From NCBI GenBank assembly GCA_030710605.1, contig CP092882.1, positions 19,540,446 to 19,604,445 of the forward strand: 64,000 nucleotides of DNA, given 5' to 3'. Of this stretch, positions 1 to 8,071 are shown piece after piece. Numbering within the stretch: position 1 is the first letter of the stretch; every line of letters begins with the position of its first letter. Under the pieces are notes generated by a model. The model was not told the DNA's origin. It made no database searches and saw nothing but the letters and a program-made list of their open reading frames with translations. This DNA is from Cordylochernes scorpioides. Its lineage: Eukaryota > Arthropoda > Arachnida > Pseudoscorpiones > Chernetidae. The position numbers and the translations under genes were made by a program.

Positions 1-165
1 TTTTCTTTAAAGAGACAGAGGCAATTTTGTTCACACTTGGTTATCTCGTGTGTCTTCAATAAAGGTCACCGTGTATCAAATATCTTTCAGAATTATTGTC
101 TGAATCCCGATATACATGCTATAAGGTACAACTTTCATATGTTTTATCCATGTGTGTATATTATA
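1..165. mobile_element. Tc1-type family T, terminal fragment
   Basis: The stretch ends in a TIR-like string close to TTTTATCCATGTGTGTA and matches, with a few changes, the segments at 14580-14737, 1623-1720 and 31399-31618. The shared landmarks are 'gagacagaggcaattttg', 'ggttatctcgtgtgtctt' and 'ctgaatcccgatatacatg'. The other members show TA-flanked ends reading TACACTCATGGACAAAACTT, typical of Tc1/mariner-superfamily non-autonomous elements. No transposase is encoded here, and the copy is cut by the window edge. Confidence 0.6.
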
Positions 166-427
166 CATATATGTTATATCTCTATATTTACATATGCGAG
201 CAATAATTGCCCAGTAATTCCTTTAAAATATAACCTCACGTTCAATTTGAATATTTTAAAGATAAATGTTATTGTTCAGCGAAAAAAAAAATATTTCTCT
301 CTCTCCAAATCGTATATAATAATTCTAGTTAAAATTATATAAAATTAAGATAGTGTTCCACTTTTAATCATATATAAATATATTCGATATTAAATATCTA
401 TAGGGACTGTGACAATCAATGAGCGAT

Positions 428-580
428 ATGGTCGAATAAACTGGCGAAACCGCGGGTTCATCACTGATGAGCCAGGCCCACCCAATATTTTTAATCATTA
501 CAGTAAGAGCAATAATTTTTTTATTTCAAAAGAAATATACGCATTAAAATTATTTAAATTTCCAATATAATAATTAATAA
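428..580 (+). mobile_element. Family H short repeat, copy 1
   Basis: This is one of about 16 copies of a roughly 110-190 bp repeat. Landmarks in order are ACTGGCGAAACC, then CACTGATGAGCCAGG, then a 'cagtaagRgcag-tagaaattgttt' block. This copy lacks the usual GGGAG between the first two blocks. It encodes nothing. See the copy at 34975-35160 for the full form. Confidence 0.6.
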
Positions 581-1206
581 ACAACGCTTTTAAATATTTT
601 CATTTTGTGATCATTTAATAGTTTTAAATTTCAAAGTGTGTTTATTTAATATATTAATTATATAATATACATAATAATATATGATAAAATTTAATAATTA
701 TATTGTAATTTACGATTTAAATAAATATATATGGTAGATTTCAATTACATAACGTAAAATATACAGCAATTATTCTGTGATCAAGTTTTAAACGCTGGAG
801 TTAATTGCATAACTATTCCAGCACAAGATTCCTGTGCAAGTATGCAAATATGTAAAAACAAAAAAAGAGCGAGAGAGACTCTAATATTCCTTCTCGCCAT
901 GTAAAATTTAAATGCCTTTCCCCTCCACCCTATTCTCCGGATCTTGCTCCTTCTAAATGGACCATCGATTTTTGCCTTTTACTCCAGAGTTGGAGGACAC
1001 ACACTCAGTCCATTCTAACTTCCCTCTATCACATCACCTGCTATAACTTGATGGTTACAACTTCCTGTCATTGATAACATCTCACAGGTCATTGTTGTTC
1101 TCATTTGGTTATTAAACTTATCAATACTTTATATAACATATTTATGGAATAAACCATTTTGTAAGTTGGATTTATAATTGGCTTTAAATAATAAATATAT
1201 ATATAC
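581..1206. other. Unassigned AT-rich spacer
   Basis: No coding signal is visible. A somewhat more GC-rich patch at about 890-1080 shows no recognisable motif; the rest is A/T-rich simple sequence. Confidence 0.5.
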
Positions 1207-1355
1207 ATTGATGGAAAAAACTTAAGGAAGTTGTACCTTTTAGCATGTATATATATAAGGATTCAGACAATAACTCAAAGATATTTCGTGAAGATAGAGG
1301 CTGCCTGGCCGGCATTCATATTTCTTGAAAAAAGACACCTCGGCCAGTATAAATC

Positions 1356-1414
1356 TTTTTATTACCTCGACGTTTCGACAAAAAGCTTTTGTCCTCGTCA
1401 GGAGCAAATAAAAA
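1356..1414 (-). ncRNA. Hammerhead ribozyme, mirror copy in the opposite arm
   Basis: This is the exact reverse-complement counterpart of the motif at 1529-1587, in the left arm of the palindrome. A transcript from either strand would therefore carry one ribozyme sense and one antisense and could fold as a long hairpin instead of as the ribozymes. Confidence 0.7.
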
Positions 1415-1528
1415 TTAAAACATGTAGCAAGGCGATAAAAATTGGTCTAAGGCTCTAAGGGCGTTCTCACGCGTGAGAACGCCCTTAGAGCCTTAGACCA
1501 ATTTTTATCGCCTTGCTACATGTTTTAA

Positions 1529-1587
1529 TTTTTATTTGCTCCTGACGAGGACAAAAGCTTTTTGTCGAAACGTCGAGGTAATAAAAA
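1529..1587 (+). ncRNA. Hammerhead ribozyme, minimal type I (PLE family A)
   Basis: Core CTGACGA is at 1542-1548 and GAAA at 1567-1570, followed by CGTC with predicted cleavage after C1574. Stem II is GACAAAA/TTTTGTC (1550-1556 with 1560-1566) closed by a GCT loop, with one extra G next to the core. Stem I pairs GAG and AATAAAAA (1575-1587) with TTTTTATT and CTC (1529-1541) across a 2-nt internal loop. Stem III is only ACGU, the very short helix III I understand to be typical of PLE hammerheads, which are thought to act best as dimers. Activity is not demonstrated. Confidence 0.75.
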
Positions 1588-1771
1588 GATTTATACTGGC
1601 CGAGGTGTCTTTTTTCAAGAAATCAAAGATATTTGATACACAATGACCTTTATTGAAGACGCACAAGATAACCAAATGTGAACAAAATTGCCTTTGTCTC
1701 CTTAAAAAAAAAAAAGATTTAAGGCGACATCATAGACCCCCCACATCCTTAGGTTTTTTCCGTGTGTGTAT

Positions 1772-2710
1772 ATACACTGCTGGTCACCCAACTTGCAACA
1801 CCAAGAAACACAAGAGATTTCACAACAAAATTTATTTTGTAGATAACATTTTGACCAAGTATCAAATGATATAATTTATAGACTTCTGCTAAGTGTGGTT
1901 CCTGCCAGAATCAGTAGCCAGAATAGCAGCTATTGTTGGAGATCACCGCTGCCACACGCCTCGGCATTGATTCAAAGAGACTTTGGATATGTTCTTGGGG
2001 TACAGCAGACCAAGCAGCTTCCACACGTTGCCAAAGTTGATCTGGTGTGGCAGCTGGGGATGTAATCTGGGTCAATCGTTGGGCAACCATGACTACATGG
2101 TTTCTATCGGCGAAAGATCCGGAGAGCGAGCAGGCCAGGGAAGCAATTCAATCTGGCGATTGACGAAGAACCTTTGGACAATTCGTGCAATGTGTGGTCG
2201 CGCATTATCCTGTTGAAATATGGCTGTGGGCAAGTCCTGAAAGTAAGGAAGGACAACTGGCTCCCACACCTCGGAGATGTAGCGTTGGCTGTTTAAAGTA
2301 CCGCCAATGCGTACTAGAGGAGTGCGAGAGTGATATACAAGTATAATACCGCCCCATACTATAATACCCGGTGCAGGATCAAAGTGGCGGTGCATAACAC
2401 AGTTGTTCAGCATCCTCTCTCCACGGTGTCTCCAGACTCGAATCCGACCATCGTATTGTTGCAGACTCGCAGTAAAGACAATTTCATTCCATTCTGCCTT
2501 CCACATCCTTCTTTCATTACACCATTGGCGGCGGAGACGTCTATGGTTCTGCGTCAAGGGTAGACGAAGCAATGGACGTCTTGCGGACAGACCACTCTGC
2601 TGTAAACGGCGTCGAGTGGTACGCGCAGACACTGGATGATGCGTTACAGACTGAATATGCTGTGCTACGGTTCGTGATATGATGGATGGCGCAAAGTGGA
2701 TGATGATGAT
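1772..2710 (-). mobile_element. Tc1-like DNA transposon remnant
   Basis: The element carries a broken transposase on the - strand (separate entry). Its left boundary is marked by a TIR-like TACACTGCTGGTCACCCAAC next to a TA at about 1772. No matching right TIR was found near 2700, so the 5' end of the transposase side is truncated. Confidence 0.7.
1911..2700 (-). pseudogene. Tc1-family transposase, inactivated
   Basis: Reading the - strand from about 2700, the N-terminal DNA-binding part is partial and enters at 'QHIQSVTHHPVSARTTRRRL'. The catalytic domain follows, with the second acidic residue kept in QQDNARPH and the third in SPDLSPIE (DD34E type). The block after 'EWNEIVF' is shortened, so the FSDES-like segment that supplies the first catalytic Asp is missing. 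A stop follows 'SPIE', and the C-terminal part continues in another frame to about 1911 ('PDQLWQRVEAAWSAVP', 'SMPRRVAAVI'). It lacks its start, its first catalytic residue and a continuous frame, so it cannot be active. Family assignment is from these motifs; I rate it highly certain. Confidence 0.9.
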
Positions 2711-3672
2711 TAATATGAGCGCTGATTACACTATTTTTACAACCACAAAACAGGGAGGGCTTGACTCTTCATTGATTACACCCTCCCGCAGTTTCATAAA
2801 TAAAGCACTTTCTACCTCGCCCTAATTATTGTCTGTTTTTCTTATTTAGGGGAAACATTTTTTTAGTTAATAACTATTGAGATATTCTTATAAATATTTG
2901 AACATGAAATTAAAATAAAACTTTAAAGCTGATAATGATGTTTTTTTTCCATTAAATGACAATTTTTATATAGGTACAAGCGTCAGAAATTTTTATAAAA
3001 AAGATAACGATATCAAGTCAAATATTGGGTACCATAGTTACATACACACGAGCCATTTTGTCCATAATGTCGCCTTTTTTTCTTCTTGTGTTGCCTTTTA
3101 TAAAGAAGATTTATAATTTAGATGTCTTTCTTTTGGTATTTCATTAGGCAAAAAGATAAATAATAAAAATATATTAAGATTAGCATATCATGAGGAATAA
3201 TATTTTCATCAGATAGATCCCTCATGTGGAAGTCTTCATTGTATTTTATTCATTTCTCAAGAATGAAATATTGTAGGAGCACGACACACTAACCTAATAA
3301 CAAGAGCACAGAGTAAGAACTCTGTGAATTATTATATTTTGTTCCGGGGCAGTGGGACCAAATCTGATTTGCATAACAAAGTGACACAACACCCTAATGA
3401 GCGTCGTCTGGGATACAAATGTTCGTTTGTTTTATTTGTTTTTCTCTGTTTAAAAAAATATTTCTGGAATTATTTTATTATTTTCGACATTATCAAAAGC
3501 ATTAGATTGTATAGAGGTTTTTTTAATATTTAGAATTTTGTATATTAATAAAGATAATGGATTTGGTATAAATGGACTTATTTTTCTTAAACCTATTTGG
3601 AAATATTGGAAAAATTCCAAATAATTTCCAGAAGAATATATAAAAATAAACTGTTATTACATTATAAATTAG
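2711..3672. other. Unassigned spacer
   Basis: No gene or recognised repeat is seen. There are short T-rich runs and a weak open frame at 3324-3533 without protein-like composition. Confidence 0.4.
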
Positions 3673-3844
3673 GAAAAAGGTATCTCCTTATCGTGCAACT
3701 GAAAGTTGCTGATGGCTTGCGCCATTTATCGGAATAAATATCAACTATTCTAACTATATATAAATATATATATTGATATTTATTCCGATAGATGGCGCAA
3801 GCCATCAGCAACTTTCAGTTTCACGATAAGGAGATGCCTTTTTT
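3673..3844. repeat. Family F inverted repeat
   Basis: Arms of about 72 bp (3673-3744 and 3773-3844) pair with a few mismatches around an AT spacer. Each arm contains 'gttgctgatggcttgcgcc' followed by ATCTATCGGAATAAAT. Single-armed copies lie at 7270-7345 and 48140-48210. No ORF is present. The head-to-head layout matches the PLE-type palindromes elsewhere in the window, but no target duplication is evident. Confidence 0.65.
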
Positions 3845-3924
3845 CATAATTAATGCACCTTATCCCAGTACAATATCACATTTGTACTATTTTTTCACAT
3901 TATAAATTTTTCAGTATTTAGTCT

Positions 3925-4000
3925 TCTTCCTCTTCTCTCTTATCTCTACTCAATCATATTAGGGTATCAAGCATGTAAAGCTTGAGACTTTTGAAAAAGA
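3925..4000 (-). mobile_element. LINE 3' end fragment
   Basis: On the - strand a short peptide matching 'SLKLYMLDTLI' is followed by a stop and a 3' tail shared with the longer LINE fragment at 17728-17960 ('tatgattgagtRgagataag'). It is a 5'-truncated copy of the same LINE. Confidence 0.6.
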
Positions 4001-4175
4001 TATTTGACAATCAGTATTTAGTGATGGGGATAAATGACTGATTTAATACCCAATTCGCGGATTCAAAACAGAGAAATTATGATATTCTGGGGGTTGGTCT
4101 TAAATCCGGGATCGACTGGCCATGTCAGCTCCTAGAATAGCCTGTATTGACGGGCAAACAATCCAAATCTGGGTT

Positions 4176-4430
4176 TTTTAAACTTGCCATTGAAGTTGGG
4201 GGGCGTGATTGGGACAAACATCGGTCGTGCTTGAGCAAACACAACGACACTTTTTTATTTTCGTAAAGACACAAAAACTATTTTTAAGATCTGTACAGAT
4301 TAACTTTCCGCTTGGATGGATCTTTGTCAACAACGAGGTTTCTGTGAAGTGTGTATGCAACTTTCTTTGGCTTCTAGTAGAGTTGGTAATTTGTGAATAT
4401 CTATTCAAATTGTCTACGACACGTTAGGAA
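4176..4430. other. Unassigned spacer
   Basis: Both strands are open for about 75 codons here (4178-4408 - and 4209-4427 +) but neither reads like a known protein. I treat them as chance frames. Confidence 0.3.
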
Positions 4431-4751
4431 CGTCATATATATATATATTTGTTATAAAATAGAATCATTTCATTTACTGCTTTGAAGATTATTTTTAAAA
4501 TATTTTTAATTATTAATAAAATGTCAGTTTAGCAAGCTAAAACCGAACAATTATTTTTATATATTATATATATTTTGTAAGGTGGTTAATTTATTTACAT
4601 AATATTTAGAATGTATTGATTTACATATGTTTGTAATTATATCATAACTATATAAATGCGCATAAATACAATTTTAAGGTAGACCGTTAGAGAGAATAAA
4701 GTCTGTTCGTGTTTACTTATACTCACGTCTATTTTTCAACGCGACAATATA

Positions 4752-4919
4752 TATTGGAATATTTTTGAAAATAGAGCAATCCATAGATAAATCATTAATT
4801 AAAAAGGCATATATTGGATCAAAAAATCATTTATTTTACCTGTAATGGTACTGTAATGTAAGGTAAAATAAATGATTTTTTGATTCAATATATGCCTTTT
4901 TAATTAAATATTGTAATAT
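4752..4919. mobile_element. PLE family B insertion, palindromic, about 12-bp target duplication
   Basis: ATATTGGAATAT (4752-4763) and ATATTGTAATAT (4908-4919) flank the insert with one mismatch. A non-palindromic tail of about 32 nt (4764-4795, containing 'ttttgaaaatagagcaatcc') is followed by head-to-head arms 4796-4840 and 4862-4906 with the 'ggcatatattggatc' end. The same tail and arm end recur at 22500-22680. The hairpin normally between the arms is deleted here. Confidence 0.65.
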
Positions 4920-5088
4920 GTGTTTTCATATTCCAGAGAATTGTTGGCCATTTTAATCTGGCATATTTTTATACTGTTCATGCTAATTTATCGCATTTTT
5001 CCGTTTATGTAATGTACACCTCCAAGTAGGTATATAACTAAATAAATGGTCAGGTTTTACCCGGTTACATATATTATAATCATTCGAT

Positions 5089-5213
5089 AATAGAAGGCAT
5101 ATATTGGATTGAATAAAATATTTTCTTGCCAATATTTTGGTTGGCTGAACGCCAACCTTTATCAAGACATAACATTTTGTATAAACAAACTCAGCGCCGC
5201 ATAGTGTTATAAA
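5089..5213 (-). mobile_element. PLE family B copy, single arm
   Basis: About 90% like 19000-19125. On the - strand a GTTGGC-GTTCA-GCCAAC hairpin is followed by CCAAAATATTGG and an AT-rich run ending in the 'ccaatatatgcc' terminus. The order of a TTGATAAAG-like string, hairpin and RAAA is that of a degenerate hammerhead core of the kind found in PLE terminal repeats. Confidence 0.6.
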
Positions 5214-5432
5214 TATATGATTATAAATATTAATAAATCAATATACCAGAAGCTGTTCACGGCAGAGGTTAAGTGAGTTCCAGTAATATATCATCAGGTA
5301 AGTCAATAGAAATAATATCTGATGTAAGTTTTTCCGTCACTACGTCTTATTAAAACTCATCTATCTTGCGGAGGAGAAGTAGCAAAGTGAATCTATGGAG
5401 CTACGTTATAACATCATATCTCCCCCACCTTA

Positions 5433-5571
5433 TATATCCTATTTATTTTTCTGCAGGTAAACTCCGTATAATTGATACAATTGTACAACGAATCACAAGT
5501 TTTACGAAGGAGCTTCTTTAGTAGCTCCTTCGTAAAACTTGTGATTCGTTGTACAATTATATCCTATTTAT
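5433..5571. mobile_element. Small palindromic insertion with direct flanking repeats
   Basis: TATATCCTATTTAT occurs at 5433-5446 and 5558-5571. Between them lies a perfect inverted repeat with 36-bp arms (5479-5514 and 5523-5558) and an 8-nt loop. The direct repeats suggest a target duplication around a palindromic insert, but the right repeat touches the arm, so the boundary is uncertain. Confidence 0.5.
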
Positions 5572-5831
5572 ATTCCTGTGATCGCAACTGTCACTTTTAT
5601 TTATTTACGGGATTTAACAATAAGCTGCTTATATCAGATTTTCCCATTAATAATGGCCGTTTTTGGAAAAATATTTTTGAAATGAAAAAAAATAATTACA
5701 TAAATAATTTGGAAACACATGCATATTATATATTGTTCTAAAGCTTACAAAGCGCGCATTCACGTGCAGTCATTCTTACAAAAATTTAACGAATGATAAA
5801 AATATATATATGTAATTTAAAATATTGAGCA

Positions 5832-7039
5832 ATGGAACCTAGGAATTTGCGCCTTATTTTGCTTCACGAATTTCGGCCGCCCAGGCAACCAAAAATATTA
5901 TTGAGGCCTGGGGAGAAGCTTCTTCTTCCGAAAGAACCACAAGAAGATTAGTCATTAAATCAGAAGGTTAAAGTTGGCGATTTCGGACTTGAAAATCAAG
6001 ATGGTCGTGGTCGTCGGTCAACCTTCAAAAATGAAGATTTAAAGTCTTATATTTAATCTAATTATATCCAAACAGTGTGTGAGGTAAGTGAGGAGCTTAA
6101 TGCTTCAAAATCAACCATTGCTAGACATCTTCACCAAATTCGCAAAACAAAAAAATTGCGACAATGGGTCCCGCGCGATTTGAGTGATGTTCAACGTCAC
6201 CGACGTCTGGAAATTGCAGTTATTTGTTGGCTCGCTAGAAATGGACTCCTTTTTTTAAAACAAATTGTTATGTGTGATGGAAGGTGGGTTCTTTTCGACA
6301 ACAGGAAAATATCAAGGCAGTGTTCAGACAAAGATGAGGACCCAAAACCCTTCCCAAAACCAAGCTTTCATCCAAAGCGGATAATGCTCATTTTTTGGTG
6401 GTCATATCGTCCCTACAACTGCAAACTATCGAATGTGAAAAATTCAATTTTGAAGGAGAGAGAAATGAAGAGACCATGTGGCCTACCCTCAGTAGAGGAA
6501 GGCATTGAAGGAGGGAGAAATGAAGAGACCATGACATGGTCTCTTCATTTCTCTCTCCTTCAAAATTGAATTTTTCACATTCGATAGTTTGCAGTTGTAG
6601 GGACGATATGTTGGATTATTGCATTACAGATTTTTGAATAGTGACGAAACGATAAATTCAGAAGTGTATTGTCAAGATTTGCAAGCCATGCATCTGAAAT
6701 TGTCAGAAAAAATGCCCAGTTTGGTCAATAGGAAAGGCGTTATTCTGCTTCACGATAGCGCATGGCTACACTCTACATTTACGACCCAACAAAAAATTGC
6801 TCGATAGATTATGAAGTTTTAGCTCACCCTCCTTATTCATCTGATCTGTCCCGTTCCGATTCCCATTTTTTTTCAAGCATCTGGTAAATATCTTTTCATG
6901 GAAAATGACTGATCAACCGGAGAGATGTGGAAAACGCCTTTTTGAAATCTTTGGCCTCTAGACAACCAGACTTTTATTAAAATAGCATAAAATGTTACCA
7001 TCAAGTTGGCATAAGTGCTGTGATACTAGTGGTGTCTAA
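5832..7039 (+). pseudogene. mariner transposase, inactivated
   Basis: The sequence tracks a mariner (SETMAR-like group) transposase end to end: a start with an 'RLILLHEF' helix, 'GDFGLENQDGRG', the second DNA-binding helix 'SEELNASKSTIARHLHQI', 'WVPRDLSDVQRHRRLEIA', then the catalytic blocks. First Asp is in CDGRW, second in LLHDSAWLHS, third in SSDLSRSDSHFF (DD34D type). It is broken by several frameshifts and stops, among them one after GDFG-encoding DNA near 6056 and one at 6807, and by a MITE inserted at 6407-6606. The longest open pieces are 6075-6569 and 6619-6807. No activity is possible. Confidence 0.9.
6407..6606. mobile_element. MITE inserted in the mariner pseudogene
   Basis: Perfect terminal inverted repeats of 73 bp (6407-6479 and 6534-6606), starting TCGTCCCTACAACTGC, are flanked by TA at 6405-6406 and TA at 6607-6608, the Tc1/mariner target signature. 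The 54-bp middle repeats 'gaaggagggagaaatgaag' a third time in direct orientation. It encodes nothing. Identical TIRs suggest insertion was recent relative to the decay of the host mariner, or later arm homogenisation. Confidence 0.85.
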
Positions 7040-7269
7040 TCTGTTTAAATAAACTTATTTCTGGCTTAGATATGGTGTATTCAATTGGTCGCTTCCAAAC
7101 GGCCATTATTTATAGGACAACCTGATAATTTGCATATGGCCAAAACCCCAGAACACCGAGATAGCAAAGTTTTATTTGTTTATTTTTTCTTCGGATTCTC
7201 AAATTAAAACTACATGTTTTGTCGTATATTATATTTTGTTGGAAAACGCACATAATTTTTTTATAAAGA

Positions 7270-7345
7270 AAAATTTTCCTCCTGATCGTGATATTGAAAG
7301 TTGCTGATGGCTTGCGCCATCTATCGGAATAAATTGCTAATTATC
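7270..7345 (+). repeat. Family F copy, single arm
   Basis: Carries 'gttgctgatggcttgcgcc' plus ATCTATCGGAATAAAT as in 3673-3844. The flanks 'ctcctgatcgtgatattga' also align with the arm start there. Confidence 0.6.
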
Positions 7346-8071
7346 AATTATTCCAGATTATTGACCAAATAATCTTTATTAATTAATAAAAGGGATTCAT
7401 CAACCTGATCCCAGTACAATTTCACTTTGTACTCTTTTTTTTTTCTCTCTCTTTTTTAAATTTTTTTGCTTTATTTTTTTTTTCGTGTATATATGCTGAC
7501 GTCTTTATTATTTCTACAAAATTATTTGTATATTAATATTTTATTTTAAATACATATATATATAATGAGAGAGCGCAAGTATATATAGTAAAAAAGCACC
7601 AGAGTGATTTAATGAATTCACAAATCTAAAACTCTTATGTTAAAAACGAGCGCGCCTTTTTTCGCATGGATATCAGTTCTAAAATTAGAATAAAGGTAAG
7701 GTGTGTGTGTATAAGGTGTATTTAATACTTATAGAATGTTTTAAGATTCTAATTTATAATTAAAATTTATTCGTAATGCTTTAATTCCCTTCAATATCTT
7801 ATTAGAATTCCAGTTATTCTCGCTTTCACATCTTTAAAATGGTGTCAATAAGGCCATTTCTCTCCAATAAAACACATTTACACCCGTTGCCTGACACACG
7901 CCCACATGACGTGTGTTTGAACTACACGGGATGTATGCAGAATCTAAATGAAGAAAATTCCTGATCGCCATCAATATCTTGGAAGTTAATTAAAATCCAG
8001 GCCGTGTTGATGGAGCCCACCATATTAAAAATGCAATACGGCGACGGAGTATTAGAGGGGGGTCCTTGGGA
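7346..8071. other. Unassigned spacer before the minisatellite
   Basis: T-rich runs at about 7435-7480 and a GA/TA-rich stretch; no gene or recognised element. Confidence 0.4.

Larger units (their letters stand above)
1275..1634. mobile_element. PLE family A insertion, palindromic, with 12-bp target duplication
   Basis: TCAAAGATATTT occurs at 1275-1286 and 1623-1634, flanking the insert directly. Inside are a non-palindromic tail (1287-1319, containing 'gctgcctggccggcattc') and a perfect inverted repeat with arms 1320-1471 and 1472-1623, centred on CACGCGTG. Each arm holds a hammerhead ribozyme motif (separate entries). The tail recurs at 19690-19725 and, inverted, at 30393-30420. Hammerhead ribozymes and inverted or tandem terminal repeats are established features of Penelope-like retroelements; assigning this non-coding copy to a PLE is inference from that and from the C-family copy at 46795-48092. 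Confidence 0.75.
1207..1720. mobile_element. Tc1-type family T copy split by a PLE insertion
   Basis: The left part (1207-1286) begins with a TIR-like CATTGATGGAAAAAACTTAA and runs to 'ctcaaagatattt'. The right part (1623-1720) resumes at 'tcaaagatatttgatacac' and continues through the family landmarks. The two halves abut in family order once the insertion at 1287-1622 is removed, so this older DNA transposon fragment was the target of the younger PLE-type insertion. No transposase ORF is present. Confidence 0.7.

Noticed and set aside
3695-3735. Hammerhead in family F (CTGATGG..CGGAA)
   Set aside because: The core needs CTGANGA and GAAA; both are off, and GATGGC/GCCATC already pair with each other.
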